This document shows positions 49,365-58,032 of a stretch of 64,000 bases of DNA, one piece after another. The stretch comes from Bartonella sp. TP. Its GTDB lineage: Bacteria; Pseudomonadota; Alphaproteobacteria; Rhizobiales; Rhizobiaceae. The stretch is from assembly GCF_030406085.1 (NCBI RefSeq), contig NZ_CP129002.1, positions 124,001 through 188,000 of the forward strand, written 5' to 3'. The position numbers and the translations under genes were made by a program. The notes beneath the pieces are model-generated. The model was not told the origin of the DNA. It saw only the letters and a program-made list of their open reading frames with translations, and made no database searches. How positions within the stretch are numbered: the first letter of the stretch is position 1; every line of letters begins with the position of its first letter.

Positions 49365-50323
49365 TGCAAAAAATACTCATCCAAGGTGGTGGCATTGCAG
49401 CTTTGGTCGCTAGCTGGGAATTAATAAAAAAACAAAAATATATCCTAGATATAGCAGCACCAAGCGCAGCGCCTGTTGGCTCGGCAAGCTGGTATGCTGG
49501 CGGCATGTTGGCACCCTATTGCGAAAGAGAAAGTAGTGAAGCATTAATACAAAACGCTGGTGTTAAGGCCATTGAATGGTGGCAAGAAAACTTTCCTAAT
49601 TTGGTAAATAAAACTGGCACATTAGTTTTAGCAACCAGTAGAGATCAAAGCGAATTAGAGCGTTTTGCTGCGCAAACAGAACATTATAGCTATTTAAATA
49701 GCCAAGAAATCGCTATTTTAGAACCAGATTTAGCTGGCAGGTTTGATACAGCCCTATTCTATAAAGACGAGGCATATTTAAACCCTAGGCAAATTTTAAT
49801 GCATTTAAAAGAGCAATTAGCAAATAAAGGCGCAAATTTTATAAATCCTTTTGCGCAACAAATAGACGAAAGTAAATATAGCTATATTATAAGCGCGACT
49901 GGCATAGATGCTAAAAATGACCTTACGCAGTTGCGCGGCGTACGCGGCGAAATGTTGTTATTAAAATGCGAGGATATAAAGCTTTCTCGCAGCATCAGAT
50001 TGCTGCATCCACGCATACCGCTGTATATAGTGCCGCGGCCCAACGGTGAATTTATGATAGGTGCCACAATGATTGAAAGCGATAGTAGCGCTCCTATAAC
50101 AGCGCGCTCTATGATGGAGTTACTAAGCGCAGCTTATGCGCTGCACCCCGCTTTTGGCAATGCTACTATACTAGAATCTAGTGTCGGCGTACGTGCCGCT
50201 TTTCCTGACAATTTACCCCGCATTGATGCATCTGGCAAATATATATCCATAAACGGTCTCTATAGGCATGGCTATTTAATAAGCCCCTATCTAGCCCAAC
50301 AATTAGTGCAATTGCTACAGTAA
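49364..50323 (+). CDS. thiO: Glycine oxidase ThiO
   Basis: ThiO is a FAD enzyme that oxidises glycine to the imine needed for the thiazole ring; it needs oxygen, unlike ThiH. The 319-residue protein has the dinucleotide fold start ILIQGGGIAALVASWEL, SASWYAGGMLAPYCE near residue 45, RGVRGEMLLL, and IVPRPNGEFMIGATMIE followed by the family end (GVRAAFPDNLPRI, NGLYRHGYLISP). It overlaps the thiC stop codon and precedes thiS by 11 bases, the classic rhizobial order. Confidence 0.94.
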
Positions 50324-50334
50324 GGAGTTTATTA

Positions 50335-50532
50335 ATGGAGCTAATTATTAATGGCGAAAAAACCAACAGCCAAGCAAATAACTTAGAAGAATTATTGATA
50401 GAGCTGGACTATACACAACCATGGTTTGCTACTGCTGTAAATAGCGAATTAGTACCAGCGGATAAACGTCAGAAATATTTATTAAAAGATAATGACGCTA
50501 TTGAGATTTTGACCCCCATGCAAGGTGGATGA
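50335..50532 (+). CDS. thiS: Sulfur carrier protein ThiS
   Basis: ThiS carries sulfur as a C-terminal thiocarboxylate for thiazole synthesis. The 65-residue ubiquitin-like protein begins MELIINGEKT, contains VAVN-like TAVNSELVP, and ends in the required Gly-Gly (IEILTPMQGG). AAGGAG precedes the ATG. The stop codon overlaps the thiG start. The activating enzyme ThiF is not encoded in this operon. Confidence 0.94.
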   Translation: MELIINGEKTNSQANNLEELLIELDYTQPWFATAVNSELVPADKRQKYLLKDNDAIEILTPMQGG

Positions 50533-51308
50533 CTATGCTAAAGCTTTATAATAAAACTTTTCGCTCTAGATTTTTATTAGGTACAGCACAATATCCTTCA
50601 TTAACAGTTTTGCAAAAAGCTATCCTAGAGGCAGAAGCCGAAATTATAACCGTTTCTATAAGGCGCGAAATGGCAAGCGGCAAACAAAGCGGAAGCTTTT
50701 GGCAATTTTTGCAAGATATGCAGCTAACCATATTACCAAATACCGCTGGTTGCTATAGCGTAAAAGAAGCCGTAACTACGGCCCTATGCGCACGCGAAAT
50801 TTTTAAAACCAACTGGATAAAATTAGAACTAATAGCAAATGAAGATAGCCTACAGCCAAATGTATTTGAACTGGTTGAAGCTGCCGCTATACTTATCAAA
50901 GAAGGGTTTCAAGTTTTTCCCTATACCACCGAAGACCTGGTGGTAGCACAAAAATTACGCTCTATGGGCTGCAAAGTTATAATGCCGTGGTGCGCCCCTA
51001 TAGGTTCTGCACGCGGTATAGAAAATAACTATAAATTAAGGTCGTTGCGAAACTATTTGCCAGATACGACGCTAATAATTGACGCTGGCCTTGGCCGGCC
51101 ATCCCATGCAACTAAAGCTATGGAGCTAGGCTATGATGCTGTTTTACTGAATACAGCAGTAGCAAAAGCAGCAAACCCAGAGCTAATGGCAAAAGCGTTT
51201 AAATTAGCTGTACAAGCAGGCCGACTGGGCTACCAATCTGGCTTATTATCCCCTCGAGACATGGCTTTTCCCTCTACCCCTAATTTAGGCTTAGCAAATT
51301 TTGAATAA
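50529..51308 (+). CDS. thiG: Thiazole synthase
   Basis: ThiG builds the thiazole phosphate from deoxyxylulose 5-phosphate, dehydroglycine and ThiS thiocarboxylate. In the 259-residue TIM barrel, FRSRFLLGTAQYPS opens the fold, Lys in WIKLELI is the Schiff-base residue, and PWCAPIGSARGI, DAGLGRPSHA and LLNTAVAKAANP are conserved. The ATG overlaps the thiS stop codon by 4 bases; a second in-frame ATG lies two codons later. Confidence 0.95.
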   Translation: MTMLKLYNKTFRSRFLLGTAQYPSLTVLQKAILEAEAEIITVSIRREMASGKQSGSFWQFLQDMQLTILPNTAGCYSVKEAVTTALCAREIFKTNWIKLELIANEDSLQPNVFELVEAAAILIKEGFQVFPYTTEDLVVAQKLRSMGCKVIMPWCAPIGSARGIENNYKLRSLRNYLPDTTLIIDAGLGRPSHATKAMELGYDAVLLNTAVAKAANPELMAKAFKLAVQAGRLGYQSGLLSPRDMAFPSTPNLGLANFE

Positions 51309-51933
51309 ACAAATATTAGACCCCTTTTACCTCATAACAGATAATAATTCTTTATTAGAGCAGCTAATTCCGCTAGGAATAAAGCTGGTGCAATTACGCA
51401 TAAAAAACGCCTCGGCAGCAACATTGCAACAAAATATAATAAGCGCCAAAAATCTCTGCAATAAATATAATTGCCAATTAATTATCAATGATCACTGGCA
51501 ATTGGCGCTAGAAGCAGGCTGTGATTTTATACATCTTGGTCAAGAAGATTTAGCTAACTGCGATATTGCTGCTATAGCACGATCTGGAATAAAGCTCGGC
51601 GTAAGCACCCATAGCAAACAGGAATTACAAATTGCTCTATCGCTAAAAACTAAAGGAGTAAATCTGGCCTATATAGCACTCGGGCCAGTTTATGAAACAA
51701 AATTAAAAAAAATGCCTTGGCCACCACAAGGCATAGAAAAACTAACCATTTGGAAAAAAACTATAGGCAACCTACCATTAGTAGCTATTGGTGGCTTTAC
51801 CCCACAACGCGCCCTACTAGCACTACAGGCGGGAGCAGATAGTATAGCTGTGGTTACAGATATTTCGCTGCATAGCGACCCCAAAGGCCGGACGTTAGAA
51901 TGGCTAAACACAACTGAAAATTGGCGCAAATAA
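51301..51933 (+). CDS. thiE: Thiamine-phosphate synthase
   Basis: ThiE joins HMP pyrophosphate with the thiazole phosphate. The 210-residue protein has FYLITDN, LVQLRIKNAS, LIINDHWQLALEAGCDFIHL, GQEDL, GVSTHS and ALGPVYETKLKK, and ends with VAIGGFTPQRALLALQAGAD. The start is TTG at 51301, overlapping the thiG end by 8 bases; no ATG fits the conserved N-terminus. Confidence 0.94.
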   Translation: MNKQILDPFYLITDNNSLLEQLIPLGIKLVQLRIKNASAATLQQNIISAKNLCNKYNCQLIINDHWQLALEAGCDFIHLGQEDLANCDIAAIARSGIKLGVSTHSKQELQIALSLKTKGVNLAYIALGPVYETKLKKMPWPPQGIEKLTIWKKTIGNLPLVAIGGFTPQRALLALQAGADSIAVVTDISLHSDPKGRTLEWLNTTENWRK

Positions 51934-52676
51934 TGAAAAAAAAATGCGCCTTAGTAATTGCTGGAACAGACCCAACTGGCGGCGCTGGCATAGTACGGGA
52001 CATAGCAGCATTAGAATTTTTTAAAGTAAAGTCAGCCATAGCCCTAACTGCTATTAACGTACAAGATAATTATAGCGTGCAACATATTGAACTAACCCAA
52101 CCAGATTTACTTTCTGCGCAAATCGATTGTGCTAGGCAGGCACAAAAGATAGCGGCTATAAAAATTGGCATGATCGGTTCTATAGAGAATGTTAAACTTA
52201 TCGAGCAAAAGATTCAAAACCTAACTATACCCATTGTGCTAGACCCTGTGATAAAATCTAGCTCTGGCTATATGTTAAGCCAACCAAATATGGTCAACTC
52301 GATAAGTCAGCTATTGCTAAACAAAATTAGTCTTTTAACACCTAATCTACCAGAGCTAAGCCTTTTCGTACAAGAAAAAGAAGCAACAACTATAGAACAA
52401 GCAATTATACAAGGCAAAAAATTAATGCAAACAACAAAGCTGAACGCACTATTGATAAAAGGTGGGCACGCTGCGTCTTGTGTTGAGGCTATTGATATTT
52501 TATTAACCCGAAATAACGCTCCGCGATATTTTAAGCAAAAATTTCTGCCTCAACAAATGCGCGGTACTGGCTGCGCCCTTTCCAGTGCAATTACTGCGTT
52601 ACTAGCCAAAGACTACGATTTGACACGCGCTGTAAAGCTAGCAAAAGGCTACGTCTATAAACTTATAAAAGACTAA
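51933..52676 (+). CDS. thiD: Hydroxymethylpyrimidine (phosphate) kinase
   Basis: ThiD phosphorylates HMP-phosphate to the pyrophosphate used by ThiE. The 247-residue ribokinase-fold protein has [17 protein letters not shown] near the start, [36 protein letters not shown] and the anion-hole/base motif [15 protein letters not shown] at 51933 overlaps the thiE stop (TAATG). It closes the operon and overlaps the convergent katE end by 4 bases. Confidence 0.94.
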   Translation: MKKKCALVIAGTDPTGGAGIVRDIAALEFFKVKSAIALTAINVQDNYSVQHIELTQPDLLSAQIDCARQAQKIAAIKIGMIGSIENVKLIEQKIQNLTIPIVLDPVIKSSSGYMLSQPNMVNSISQLLLNKISLLTPNLPELSLFVQEKEATTIEQAIIQGKKLMQTTKLNALLIKGGHAASCVEAIDILLTRNNAPRYFKQKFLPQQMRGTGCALSSAITALLAKDYDLTRAVKLAKGYVYKLIKD

Positions 52677-54757
52677 GCTGCATCTATCCGTTGCCAAAAA
52701 CGTATGTCGCCACAGCTAGCAATAAATTTTTCAACATCTGCTGCATGATTTACTTCCATAAAGCCATCATCCATCCGCGCAGAAAGATCCAATTTGGCAA
52801 AAAATGGCTTAGATGCATCATTATAGCCAATGAATTTATAGTGGGCATATGCATCATTTATAAAATCACGAATCGCTGGCTTTTTTACCATCGCAGTAAT
52901 CTGGGGTTCCGCTATTAACAGCAAAATAGCGTCAAACAACACACTAGGTGCGCCATCTATCTGGTGATGTACGTTAACTTTTTTCCCATCTTTATCAACA
53001 ATACCGCCTACTTTCATAGCAATACGCTCAATATTAACTTCATGCTTTTTTGCAATATGTTCTATAGTTTGCAATAAACTGCTGTCTATAGCATCGCTTA
53101 ACAACACACCAATTTTTCGCCCCTTGAAAGCCTTCGGTCCATTTTTTAAAATACTCAATGCTGGTGAAGGCGGCAAATCGGTACGCGCAGGCACAGCAGT
53201 TTCAGCAGGCGCTGGCAAAGACTCAAGACCTATATTATCGGCTACGCTTTGCGCCAAACTGGTATCAATGTTAAGCAAATGCGCTATCATGGCACGACGA
53301 ATGTGCAAATGAGCACATTTTGATAATTCAAAACTCAACGCAGCGATAATATGTTTCTGCTCGATTTTAGTTTGACTAATATAAAATTGCCGTGCTTGCG
53401 AGTAATGATCGCCAAAACTAGGGCTACGCTCGCGAAGTTTTTTGCCTCCTATTTCTTGTGGAAAAGAATGATAACCTGCTTCTTTTTGTTCACGTGGGCC
53501 GCCATCTTTAGCGCCCCAACTATTTGGCTCGTAATTAGCCCGCCCTACAGGAGTGTGAAAGGCCATATGGCCATCTTGTTGAAAATGGTGAAAAGGACAT
53601 TTCGGGGCGTTGATAGGCAAATGAGTAAAATTTGGACTACCTAAACGTTTTATTTGTGTGTCCAAATAAGAAAAATTCCTACCCTGCAGTAAAGGATCGT
53701 CAGAAAAATCAATGCCAGGCACAATATTTTGCGTACAAAAAGCAACTTGTTCTGTTTCAGCAAAAAAATTATCTGGCATACGGTCTAACACCATACGCCC
53801 TATTATCTCAACCGGGCACAATTCTTCCGGTATAAGCTTCGTTGGGTCTAAAATATCAAACTCAAATTTTTTAGCCCATTCATCATCAAAAACCTGCACC
53901 CCTAGCTCCCATTCGGGATATTGTCCAGTTTTTATACTTTGCCATAAGTCACGGCGATGAAAATCAGGATCGGCACCATTAATTTTTACTGCTTCATTCC
54001 AAACAACAGATTGCATGCCTAATTTAGGCTTCCAATGAAATTTAACAAAACTAGATTTATTTTCAACATTGATAAAACGAAAACTATGCACGCCAAACCC
54101 TTCAATAAATCGTAAACTACGCGGTATAGCACGATCAGACATAATCCACATCACCATATGCATCGCTTCTGGCGTAAGAGAAATATAGTCCCAAAAATTA
54201 TCGTGAGCACTCTGGGCCTGAGGAAAATCACGGTCTGGAGCCGCTTTTACAGCATGTATAACGTCTGGAAATTTTATAGCATCTTGTATAAAAAACACTG
54301 GCATATTATTGCCGACAAGATCCCAGTTGCCCTCTTTAGTATAAAATTTCACCGCAAAGCCACGTACATCACGCGCTAAATCCATAGAGCCCTTATTACC
54401 AGCTACAGTAGAAATACGTGCAAAAACGGGGGTACGTTCACCAACAGTTTGAAACAGGGCGGCTTTTGTTAACTGAGAAATAGACTTTAACGTTTCAAAA
54501 TAACCGTGCGCTCCAACCCCCCTAGCATGAACAACCCGCTCTGGAATACGTTCATGGTCGAAATGAAAAAGCTTTTCACGAAAATGAAAATCTTCTAAAA
54601 GAGTGGGCCCACTAACACCAGCACGCAAACTATTTTGATTGTCTGAAACCGCAGCGCCCTGCGCTGTAGTTAGCCCAACAAAGCCATCGCCCGCTAGTTG
54701 ATGCAACTCGCCTGCTTTGCCTTTTTCTGTCTTGGGCTGCTTAATATCTTTGCTCAT
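52673..54757 (-). CDS. katE: Large-subunit catalase (HPII/KatE type)
   Basis: KatE breaks down hydrogen peroxide in the cytoplasm. The 694-residue protein is a clade-2 catalase: distal-His region [29 protein letters not shown], and the heme-ligand Tyr364 in [14 protein letters not shown], followed by a C-terminal flavodoxin/DJ-1-like domain ([17 protein letters not shown] to the end) that small catalases lack. A GGGGAGTGAG ribosome binding site directly precedes the ATG. It is divergent from the acyl-CoA dehydrogenase-like gene over 113 bases that contain two dyads. Confidence 0.95.
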   Translation of the reverse strand: MSKDIKQPKTEKGKAGELHQLAGDGFVGLTTAQGAAVSDNQNSLRAGVSGPTLLEDFHFREKLFHFDHERIPERVVHARGVGAHGYFETLKSISQLTKAALFQTVGERTPVFARISTVAGNKGSMDLARDVRGFAVKFYTKEGNWDLVGNNMPVFFIQDAIKFPDVIHAVKAAPDRDFPQAQSAHDNFWDYISLTPEAMHMVMWIMSDRAIPRSLRFIEGFGVHSFRFINVENKSSFVKFHWKPKLGMQSVVWNEAVKINGADPDFHRRDLWQSIKTGQYPEWELGVQVFDDEWAKKFEFDILDPTKLIPEELCPVEIIGRMVLDRMPDNFFAETEQVAFCTQNIVPGIDFSDDPLLQGRNFSYLDTQIKRLGSPNFTHLPINAPKCPFHHFQQDGHMAFHTPVGRANYEPNSWGAKDGGPREQKEAGYHSFPQEIGGKKLRERSPSFGDHYSQARQFYISQTKIEQKHIIAALSFELSKCAHLHIRRAMIAHLLNIDTSLAQSVADNIGLESLPAPAETAVPARTDLPPSPALSILKNGPKAFKGRKIGVLLSDAIDSSLLQTIEHIAKKHEVNIERIAMKVGGIVDKDGKKVNVHHQIDGAPSVLFDAILLLIAEPQITAMVKKPAIRDFINDAYAHYKFIGYNDASKPFFAKLDLSARMDDGFMEVNHAADVEKFIASCGDIRFWQRIDAA

Positions 54758-54779
54758 CTCACTCCCCTTAAATAAATCC

Positions 54780-54795
54780 AGCTAATTTATTAGCT
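54780..54795. promoter_or_regulatory. Palindrome upstream of katE
   Basis: AGCTAAT at 54780-54786 and ATTAGCT at 54789-54795 form a 16-base palindrome with a 2-base centre. It lies 22 bases before the katE start codon, where a repressor or the -10 region would be. No known regulator is assigned. Confidence 0.45.
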
Positions 54796-54827
54796 AGGTC
54801 ACCAAAAAAACTTTTCAAAAACAAATA

Positions 54828-54854
54828 ACGAGTCTGTTTTAACAATTAACTCGT
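54828..54854. promoter_or_regulatory. Inverted repeat ACGAGT-N15-ACTCGT before the ACAD-like gene
   Basis: ACGAGT (54828-54833) and ACTCGT (54849-54854) are exact reverse complements, with centres 21 bases apart, about two helical turns. A possible -10, TATGTT, follows at 54857-54862. If that is used, the transcript starts at or next to the ATG at 54871. Confidence 0.4.
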
Positions 54855-54870
54855 CCTATGTTATTTTAGT

Positions 54871-55980
54871 ATGTTTGAACATTTAGCAAAGCCAATTTTT
54901 AAAAAATTAAAAAACGATTATAAAAATAGCGAAACAGCAGGTCTTGCTTATGCGTGCAGCTTAGCCAAGCAAGCGGGGTTATTTAAAGCATGTTTACCAA
55001 AAGCTTATGGAGGACAAGATTTAGCCTTAGCTAATAATGCCGACTATCAAAATGCTTTTGTTCATATGCGGGCCTTGGGCTATGCCAATCCTTCTTTTGG
55101 TCGTATTTTTGAAGGTCATTTTAACGCTGTGCAATTGATTGACTGCTATGCTAATCCAGAATTAAAACATAAAATTTTTACTGCCCTAGCAAATAATCAG
55201 CTTGTCGGAGTTTGGGCTACTAACGGCGACAAACCACTGCAAGCCCAGCAGCGAGGCCAAAGCCAATACATTCTTGATGGTAACAAAATTTATGCCTCTG
55301 GAGCAGATTTATTAGATTTTGCAATAATTACTATAGAAAAAACTAGCCAAACTGGCTTAATGTTAGCAATAATAGATGTAAAAAACAAGGCAAGAGCGCA
55401 GATTAAACATTGGCAAGCCAGCGGAATGCGCGCTACAGCCTCAGGCGAATATGACTTTAGCAATATAGTAATAAGCGAACAGGATTTTATAGGCGTAGCT
55501 GATGATTATTTTAAAGAGCCATATTTCGACGGCGGGGTTTGGCGTTATTGCGCTATACAATTAGGCTGTGCTGAAGCTATAATAAATGACTGGCAGATAA
55601 TGCTGCAGCAACGTAATAGAGTTAGGGACCCTATTCAAATCGCGCGTTTAGGCAAAGCAAAAATAGCAGCCCTATCTTGCGCAGCCAGCCTTTCTCAAGC
55701 CATAAGACAAATAGAGCAAAGCGCCAACCAAATTTCTGTAGAAACAACTAATCTAGGGGTCGCGGCTGCACTCAGCGCCCGCAAAATAACTGAAAATAGC
55801 TGTCTTTATATATTAAATCTTTGTGAAAAGGCTCTGGGAGTACAAGCTTTTTTAACCTCGTATGAAATTGAACAAAGACGCCGAGATCTAGGTTTGTTTC
55901 TACGCCAAGCCGCCCCAGATCAAAAATTACAAAAAGCAGCCGAGATTTTATTGCAAGCACCGGATTTATGGCTATGGTAA
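54871..55980 (+). CDS. Acyl-CoA dehydrogenase-like protein
   Basis: The 369-residue protein matches the acyl-CoA dehydrogenase superfamily: an N-terminal helical domain (LPKAYGGQDLALANNADYQ near residue 40), a middle beta-domain (QLVGVWATNGDK, YILDGNKIYASGAD, MRATASGEYDFSNIVI) and a C-terminal helical bundle (VWRYCAIQLGCAEAIIND). These enzymes are FAD-dependent; the usual end motif near the catalytic Glu (YxGTxEI type) is not seen, so substrate and even dehydrogenase activity are open. No ribosome binding site precedes the ATG. The PIG-L gene starts 13 bases inside its end, so they are coupled. Confidence 0.8.
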   Translation: MFEHLAKPIFKKLKNDYKNSETAGLAYACSLAKQAGLFKACLPKAYGGQDLALANNADYQNAFVHMRALGYANPSFGRIFEGHFNAVQLIDCYANPELKHKIFTALANNQLVGVWATNGDKPLQAQQRGQSQYILDGNKIYASGADLLDFAIITIEKTSQTGLMLAIIDVKNKARAQIKHWQASGMRATASGEYDFSNIVISEQDFIGVADDYFKEPYFDGGVWRYCAIQLGCAEAIINDWQIMLQQRNRVRDPIQIARLGKAKIAALSCAASLSQAIRQIEQSANQISVETTNLGVAAALSARKITENSCLYILNLCEKALGVQAFLTSYEIEQRRRDLGLFLRQAAPDQKLQKAAEILLQAPDLWLW

Positions 55981-56717
55981 CAGCATTTGCTAAAGGTACA
56001 TTATTAAAAATAGCCGCCGATAACATAAGCATAAGCAGCTTATCTGCCAATGGCCCCATAGTTGTTTTGGCGCCTCATCCAGATGACGAAGCCTTAGGCT
56101 GCGGAGCAGCTATAGCAGCAGCAAGCGATATGGCAACAGATATACATATAATATGCCTTACAGATGGCCGAGCCTCACACCAAAATTCCCGCGATTGGTT
56201 TCCACAAAGGCTAATTGACACACGCCGCAAAGAATTCATAAAATCCTGTGATATATTAACTAATGGCAAAGCAAAAACCTATTGGTTAAATTATATAGAT
56301 CAACACAGTCCAAATAACGGCAAAGAACAGCTAAAAGCTGCAGAAACTATAGCAACATTGCTAGCATATACAAATATAAAAGCAATATGGGCTAGTTGGC
56401 TTTTTGACCCACATATAGATCACAAAAATACAGCCAAAATCGCTTTATTATTGCAGCAACGTTACCTCAAAAATGCACAGCTTTATTTTTATTCTGTTTG
56501 GGGCCGTTTTATCAGGACAAAAGCTCTACAAAATTATAAGTGCTTTACTTTCGACCCCCAGCCCTATCTAGAGCGTAAAAAGGCAGCCAGTTTAGCACAT
56601 AGAACACAAATGACTGCTTTGATAAATGATGATCCTGACGGCTTTATCATGCAGCAAGAAACGCTTGAACATCTAATCCACAGCCCCGAGTATTTCCTGA
56701 GCCTTAAAATAATATAA
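55968..56717 (+). CDS. PIG-L (LmbE) family N-deacetylase
   Basis: The 249-residue protein has the PIG-L zinc motif APHPDDEALGCG (HPDD at residues 37-40) and the second histidine motif DPHIDH (147-152). Members remove N-acetyl groups from N-acetylglucosamine-containing lipids, mycothiol or bacillithiol precursors and antibiotics. It overlaps the ACAD-like gene and its stop codon shares a base with the methyltransferase ATG (TAATG). Two ATGs (55968, 55974) are possible starts. In other alphaproteobacteria I recall PIG-L and methyltransferase fused in one protein. Confidence 0.88.
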   Translation: MAMVTAFAKGTLLKIAADNISISSLSANGPIVVLAPHPDDEALGCGAAIAAASDMATDIHIICLTDGRASHQNSRDWFPQRLIDTRRKEFIKSCDILTNGKAKTYWLNYIDQHSPNNGKEQLKAAETIATLLAYTNIKAIWASWLFDPHIDHKNTAKIALLLQQRYLKNAQLYFYSVWGRFIRTKALQNYKCFTFDPQPYLERKKAASLAHRTQMTALINDDPDGFIMQQETLEHLIHSPEYFLSLKII

Positions 56718-57322
56718 TGAAAGACCGCTTTGACTTATTATATGAAAATAGCTTTGATCCGTGGGATTATTTGACTTCTCGCTATGAAGAAGAAAAATAT
56801 TTAACCAGTCTAAAAACGCTGCCAAAACAAAATTATAATCGCATATTAGAGCTAGGATGTTCAATTGGCGTTTTTACGGACAAACTCGCATCCATGGCAA
56901 AGTCTGTCTATGCTATAGACAGCTCCACACTAGCTCTAAAGCGCGCAAAGCATATTTGTAGCAAACATAATAATATCCACTTTATACAAACCAAAATCCC
57001 CTATAACATGCCCAAGCTATTATATAAAAAATTTGATTTAATAATTTTGTCAGAATTTCTATATTATCTAACGCCAGAAGAGTTACAAAAGCTTGCCTAT
57101 TTTATAGCACAATGTCTAACATCTTCTGCCCATTTATTATTAGTAAGCTATAGCTTGCCTATAGACGAGCAAATACAAGGCCCGCAAGCCGCAGAATATT
57201 TTTGCAGCTTTTTAGCCGCTACAAATAAAGTTAGCTTTAGACAAGAAATTTATAAACGAAAGAATTATCAAATAAATTTGCTAATTTGCAAAAAACTTTG
57301 CAAAAAACTGACTATATTGTAG
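56717..57322 (+). CDS. NodS-like SAM-dependent methyltransferase
   Basis: The 201-residue class I methyltransferase has motif I ILELGCSIGVFTDKL (residues 43-57), VYAIDSS as motif II, and FDLIILSEFLYYLTPEEL as motif IV. The N-terminal SFDPWDYLTSRYEEEKY and the EFLYYL motif resemble NodS, the N-methyltransferase of Nod factor synthesis. With a deacetylase gene immediately upstream, methylation of a freed amine is a reasonable guess. It is coupled to the PIG-L gene by a one-base overlap and followed after one base by the UDG-like gene. Confidence 0.85.
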   Translation: MKDRFDLLYENSFDPWDYLTSRYEEEKYLTSLKTLPKQNYNRILELGCSIGVFTDKLASMAKSVYAIDSSTLALKRAKHICSKHNNIHFIQTKIPYNMPKLLYKKFDLIILSEFLYYLTPEELQKLAYFIAQCLTSSAHLLLVSYSLPIDEQIQGPQAAEYFCSFLAATNKVSFRQEIYKRKNYQINLLICKKLCKKLTIL

Positions 57323-57323
57323 T

Positions 57324-58025
57324 ATGCTACGCATTATGGTTTTAGCCGCGCATAATAATTTTTCCTTTTCCGATATTGCTGAGATTTTTATCTTAGATAA
57401 TAATGACTATATAATCGCGCCTCTGCCACAGAATAGATTGCTAGCACCTACGGCTTCCCCAAAGCCTACTCCTATAATAGTAAAAAAGCCAAAAATAACC
57501 ACGCTCAGTGAATTGAAAAGGATAGTTGCTAGCTCAGAAGAGCTTAATTTAGAAAAAATTGCTAATAATTTATGTTTTTTCACTGCAATGCCTAAGCCGG
57601 CCCCCTGCGATATATTAATTTTTAGCGACTATCCAAACAGCACAGAAGATAAAACAGGCGAATTATTTACCGGGAAGCATAGCGAACTTTTGGATAAGAT
57701 GCTTGACACCGCTGGACTAAAAAATAAAAACATAGCTAAAGCAAATTTAGTTTTTTGGCATCCTTTAGGAGGGGCGGCGCCCTCTGCACAACAAATAAAA
57801 TTATGCTTACCTTTTGCAGAGCAACTCATTAATCTCTTGCAACCTAAAATATTATTGCTTTTAGGCAGCATAAGCTCTGCTTCATTAGCTAACGCGGCGA
57901 AAATGCATACAACAGCCAAAGTTATTACAAGCTACGATGTCAAAAATATTAATACTATAACGCCCAACATGGCCAAGCATTTATGGCAAGCCATATTAAA
58001 TATAAAAACCAGCTTAACAGAATAG
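57324..58025 (+). CDS. Diverged uracil-DNA-glycosylase-superfamily protein (family 4-like)
   Basis: The 233-residue protein keeps the frame of alphaproteobacterial family-4-like UDGs: a proline-rich N-terminal tail (~40-60), a core with GELFTGKHSELLDKMLDTAG, KANLVFWHPLGGAAPS, CLPFAEQLINLLQPKILLLLG and SISSASL. Key residues are missing: the GExPG-like loop reads FSDYPN, and the C-terminal HPxxLLR motif is replaced around TSYDV (residues 203-206). Only Cys84, Cys95 and Cys161 remain, so a [4Fe-4S] cluster with four Cys is not possible. It is probably not a normal glycosylase. Confidence 0.7.
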   Translation: MLRIMVLAAHNNFSFSDIAEIFILDNNDYIIAPLPQNRLLAPTASPKPTPIIVKKPKITTLSELKRIVASSEELNLEKIANNLCFFTAMPKPAPCDILIFSDYPNSTEDKTGELFTGKHSELLDKMLDTAGLKNKNIAKANLVFWHPLGGAAPSAQQIKLCLPFAEQLINLLQPKILLLLGSISSASLANAAKMHTTAKVITSYDVKNINTITPNMAKHLWQAILNIKTSLTE

Positions 58026-58032
58026 GTGCCAA

